From: Gemmatimonadota bacterium
GTDB taxonomy: Bacteria > JAAXHH01
DNA: 6,346 nt
Assembly (NCBI GenBank): GCA_026713285.1
Contig: JAPOOT010000423.1
Coordinates: 1-6,346, forward strand
Direction: 5' to 3'
The first letter of the stretch is position 1, and each line of letters starts with the position of its first letter. The notes below the pieces were generated by a model. That model had not been told where the DNA came from, searched no databases, and saw only the letters and a program-made list of their open reading frames with translations. Below, piece after piece: positions 5,239 to 6,346 of the stretch. Position numbers and translations under genes: made by a program.

Positions 5239-5829
5239 ATGGATCGTGACAGATTCTCGGACGCGATAGAGCGTATAGACGCCGCCAACGGCGCCGATCC
5301 GGAAACGGAAGAAGCAGAGGGCAGAACCTGGCCGAAGGCGTTGCTGTACGGCGTGCGGATGTCCGCCTGCCTGGAGGATCTGGCGGCCGACGCGTCGGAA
5401 GCGCTTCGCCTCGCCGTGCGTTGCCAGCATATTCAAAGGTGGAAGATACCCCGCGAGGATTTTCCCGTGGGCCGGCTCGGTTACCGGCAGTGGAGAACGG
5501 AACTGGCCGGGTACCATGCCCAGACCGCGGGCTCGATCCTGCGGGATGCCGGTTATGACGATGCCCTCGTAGACCGGGTGAAGTCCCTCGTCAGAAAGGA
5601 AAGACTCAAGGCCGACCCGGAGGCGCAGACCCTCGAGGACGTTGCCTGCCTGGTGTTTTTCCGGTACTACCTGCCCGCATTCGCGAAAAAGCACAAAGAG
5701 GAGAAACTGGTGGAAATCCTGGCAAGGACCTGGAAGAAGATGTCGCCCGTGGGCCGGACCGCGGCACGGGCCATCGCCTTGACACCCGTACTGAAATCGT
5801 TGCTGGACCGTGCGATCCGGCGAGGTTGA
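5239..5829 (+). CDS. DUF4202 family protein
   Basis: The 196 residues match the DUF4202 family as I recall it: an N-terminal RFSDAIERIDAANGADP (5-21), LLYGVRMSACLEDLAADASEALRLAVRCQHIQRW (within 36-68), then IPREDFPVGRLGYRQWRTEL, and the strongly conserved RKERLKADPEAQTLEDVACLVFF (within 119-141), ending in KMSPVGR. It is soluble, with no signal peptide or membrane segment. The function is not established. Conserved His64, His93 and Asp134 could be metal ligands, but that is speculation. ATG 5239 is preferred: it has a purine-rich AAAGAGA (5224-5230) 8 nt upstream and fits the family N-terminus. ATG 5221 has only the terminator T-run before it, and ATG 5173 would place coding sequence through the terminator. 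The sulfatase follows after 14 nt, so the two are probably cotranscribed. Confidence 0.85.
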   Translation: MDRDRFSDAIERIDAANGADPETEEAEGRTWPKALLYGVRMSACLEDLAADASEALRLAVRCQHIQRWKIPREDFPVGRLGYRQWRTELAGYHAQTAGSILRDAGYDDALVDRVKSLVRKERLKADPEAQTLEDVACLVFFRYYLPAFAKKHKEEKLVEILARTWKKMSPVGRTAARAIALTPVLKSLLDRAIRRG

Positions 5830-5843
5830 CGAGCGATCTTATC

Positions 5844-6346
5844 ATGGCCGAACACCGTTTTCCCAATATCGTATTCGTTTTTGGTGATCAGCACCGTTGG
5901 TGCAGTACCGGATTCGGCGGCAGTCGCCAGGTGCGCACGCCTTACATGGACCGCATGGCCCGGGAAGGCGTCGCCTTCGATCTGGCAGTCGCCAACGTTC
6001 CGGTCTGCACGCCCTGGCGTGCGGCGTTTCTTACCGGACAGTATCCGTTGACGACCGGCATGTTCATGAACGACGTGCGGCTGCCGGCGGACCGGCCGAC
6101 ACTGGGGACGGTCCTGCGCGCTGCGGGCTACCGGACCGGGTACATCGGCAAATGGCATCTCGACGGCCCGTCGCGGGGCGGATTCACGCCGCCGGGTCCG
6201 CGCAGACAGGGATTCGATTTCTGGGCTGTGGGAAACTGCACCCACGACTACATGCACTCCGTGTACTACCGGGATACGGACGCGCCGCTGTACTGGGACG
6301 GGTACGACGCGGAGGCACAGACTTCCCTGGCCATCGAATACATCCA
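5844..6346 (+). CDS. Sulfatase (alkaline phosphatase superfamily), N-terminal part, truncated by window end
   Basis: Sulfatases hydrolyse sulfate esters using a formylglycine made from a Cys or Ser in C/S-x-P-x-R. The 167 complete codons visible show the N-terminal strand NIVFVFGDQHR (8-18) with metal-ligand Asp15, RTPYMDRMAREGVAF (31-45), the signature C55-T-P-W-R59 followed by AAFLTGQYP, TLGTVLRAAGYRTGYIGKWHL (86-106) with catalytic Lys103 and His105, and RQGFDFW. The core active site is intact as far as visible. The substrate cannot be told; a choline-sulfatase/arylsulfatase-like or phosphonate hydrolase-like role is possible. There is no signal peptide (MAEHRFPNIVF), implying a cytoplasmic enzyme. 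Start ATG 5844 is 14 nt after the DUF4202 stop with only a weak GACGAG upstream, suggesting dependence on upstream translation. The remaining two-thirds or so lies outside the window, and no maturase gene is visible here. Confidence 0.93.
   Translation, partial: MAEHRFPNIVFVFGDQHRWCSTGFGGSRQVRTPYMDRMAREGVAFDLAVANVPVCTPWRAAFLTGQYPLTTGMFMNDVRLPADRPTLGTVLRAAGYRTGYIGKWHLDGPSRGGFTPPGPRRQGFDFWAVGNCTHDYMHSVYYRDTDAPLYWDGYDAEAQTSLAIEYI

Overview
The window looks like a high-GC, gene-dense bacterial chromosome segment (roughly 60% GC by eye). It is a core housekeeping block followed by accessory genes. The combination of a small sigma-region-4-like regulator, a DUF4202 protein and a signal-peptide-less sulfatase would fit environmental lineages such as Latescibacterota or Gemmatimonadota. 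That placement is only an impression and cannot be settled from this window.

Layout, all genes on the + strand. (1) 3-638 is the 3' end of a caspase/legumain-fold (C13-like) protein with an EF-hand-like loop and a C-terminal coiled coil. (2) A promoter at 656-683 probably drives a compact operon: enolase (772-2058), FtsB/DivIC-type divisome protein (2073-2486), RecO (2515-3300) and a PfkB-family sugar-kinase homologue (3297-4295). RecO and the kinase overlap by 4 nt (ATGA). The operon closes with a clear intrinsic terminator at 4311-4341. (3) 4342-4722 holds no long gene but is full of structure: a possible promoter, a 35-codon reading frame with a strong Shine-Dalgarno, a hairpin over its stop codon, duplicated 8-mers, an intrinsic terminator with nine Ts, a short inverted repeat, and a 7-nt anti-Shine-Dalgarno able to pair with the ribosome binding site of the next gene. 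(4) 4723-5151 encodes a 142-aa standalone sigma-region-4-like HTH protein, followed by an intrinsic terminator (5185-5219). (5) A DUF4202 protein starts only 19 nt beyond that terminator (5239-5829), and a sulfatase gene (5844 to the window end, truncated) follows 14 nt later.

Enolase, FtsB and RecO serve glycolysis, cell division and recombinational repair, and appear functionally intact. The two most interesting points are these. The kinase homologue has lost the catalytic GAGD aspartate and other family signature residues, so it is probably a pseudokinase retained in a housekeeping operon. The leader of the sigma-like gene has features of an attenuator or riboregulator that I do not recognise as a known class. 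No rRNA, tRNA, CRISPR array or insertion sequence was seen.
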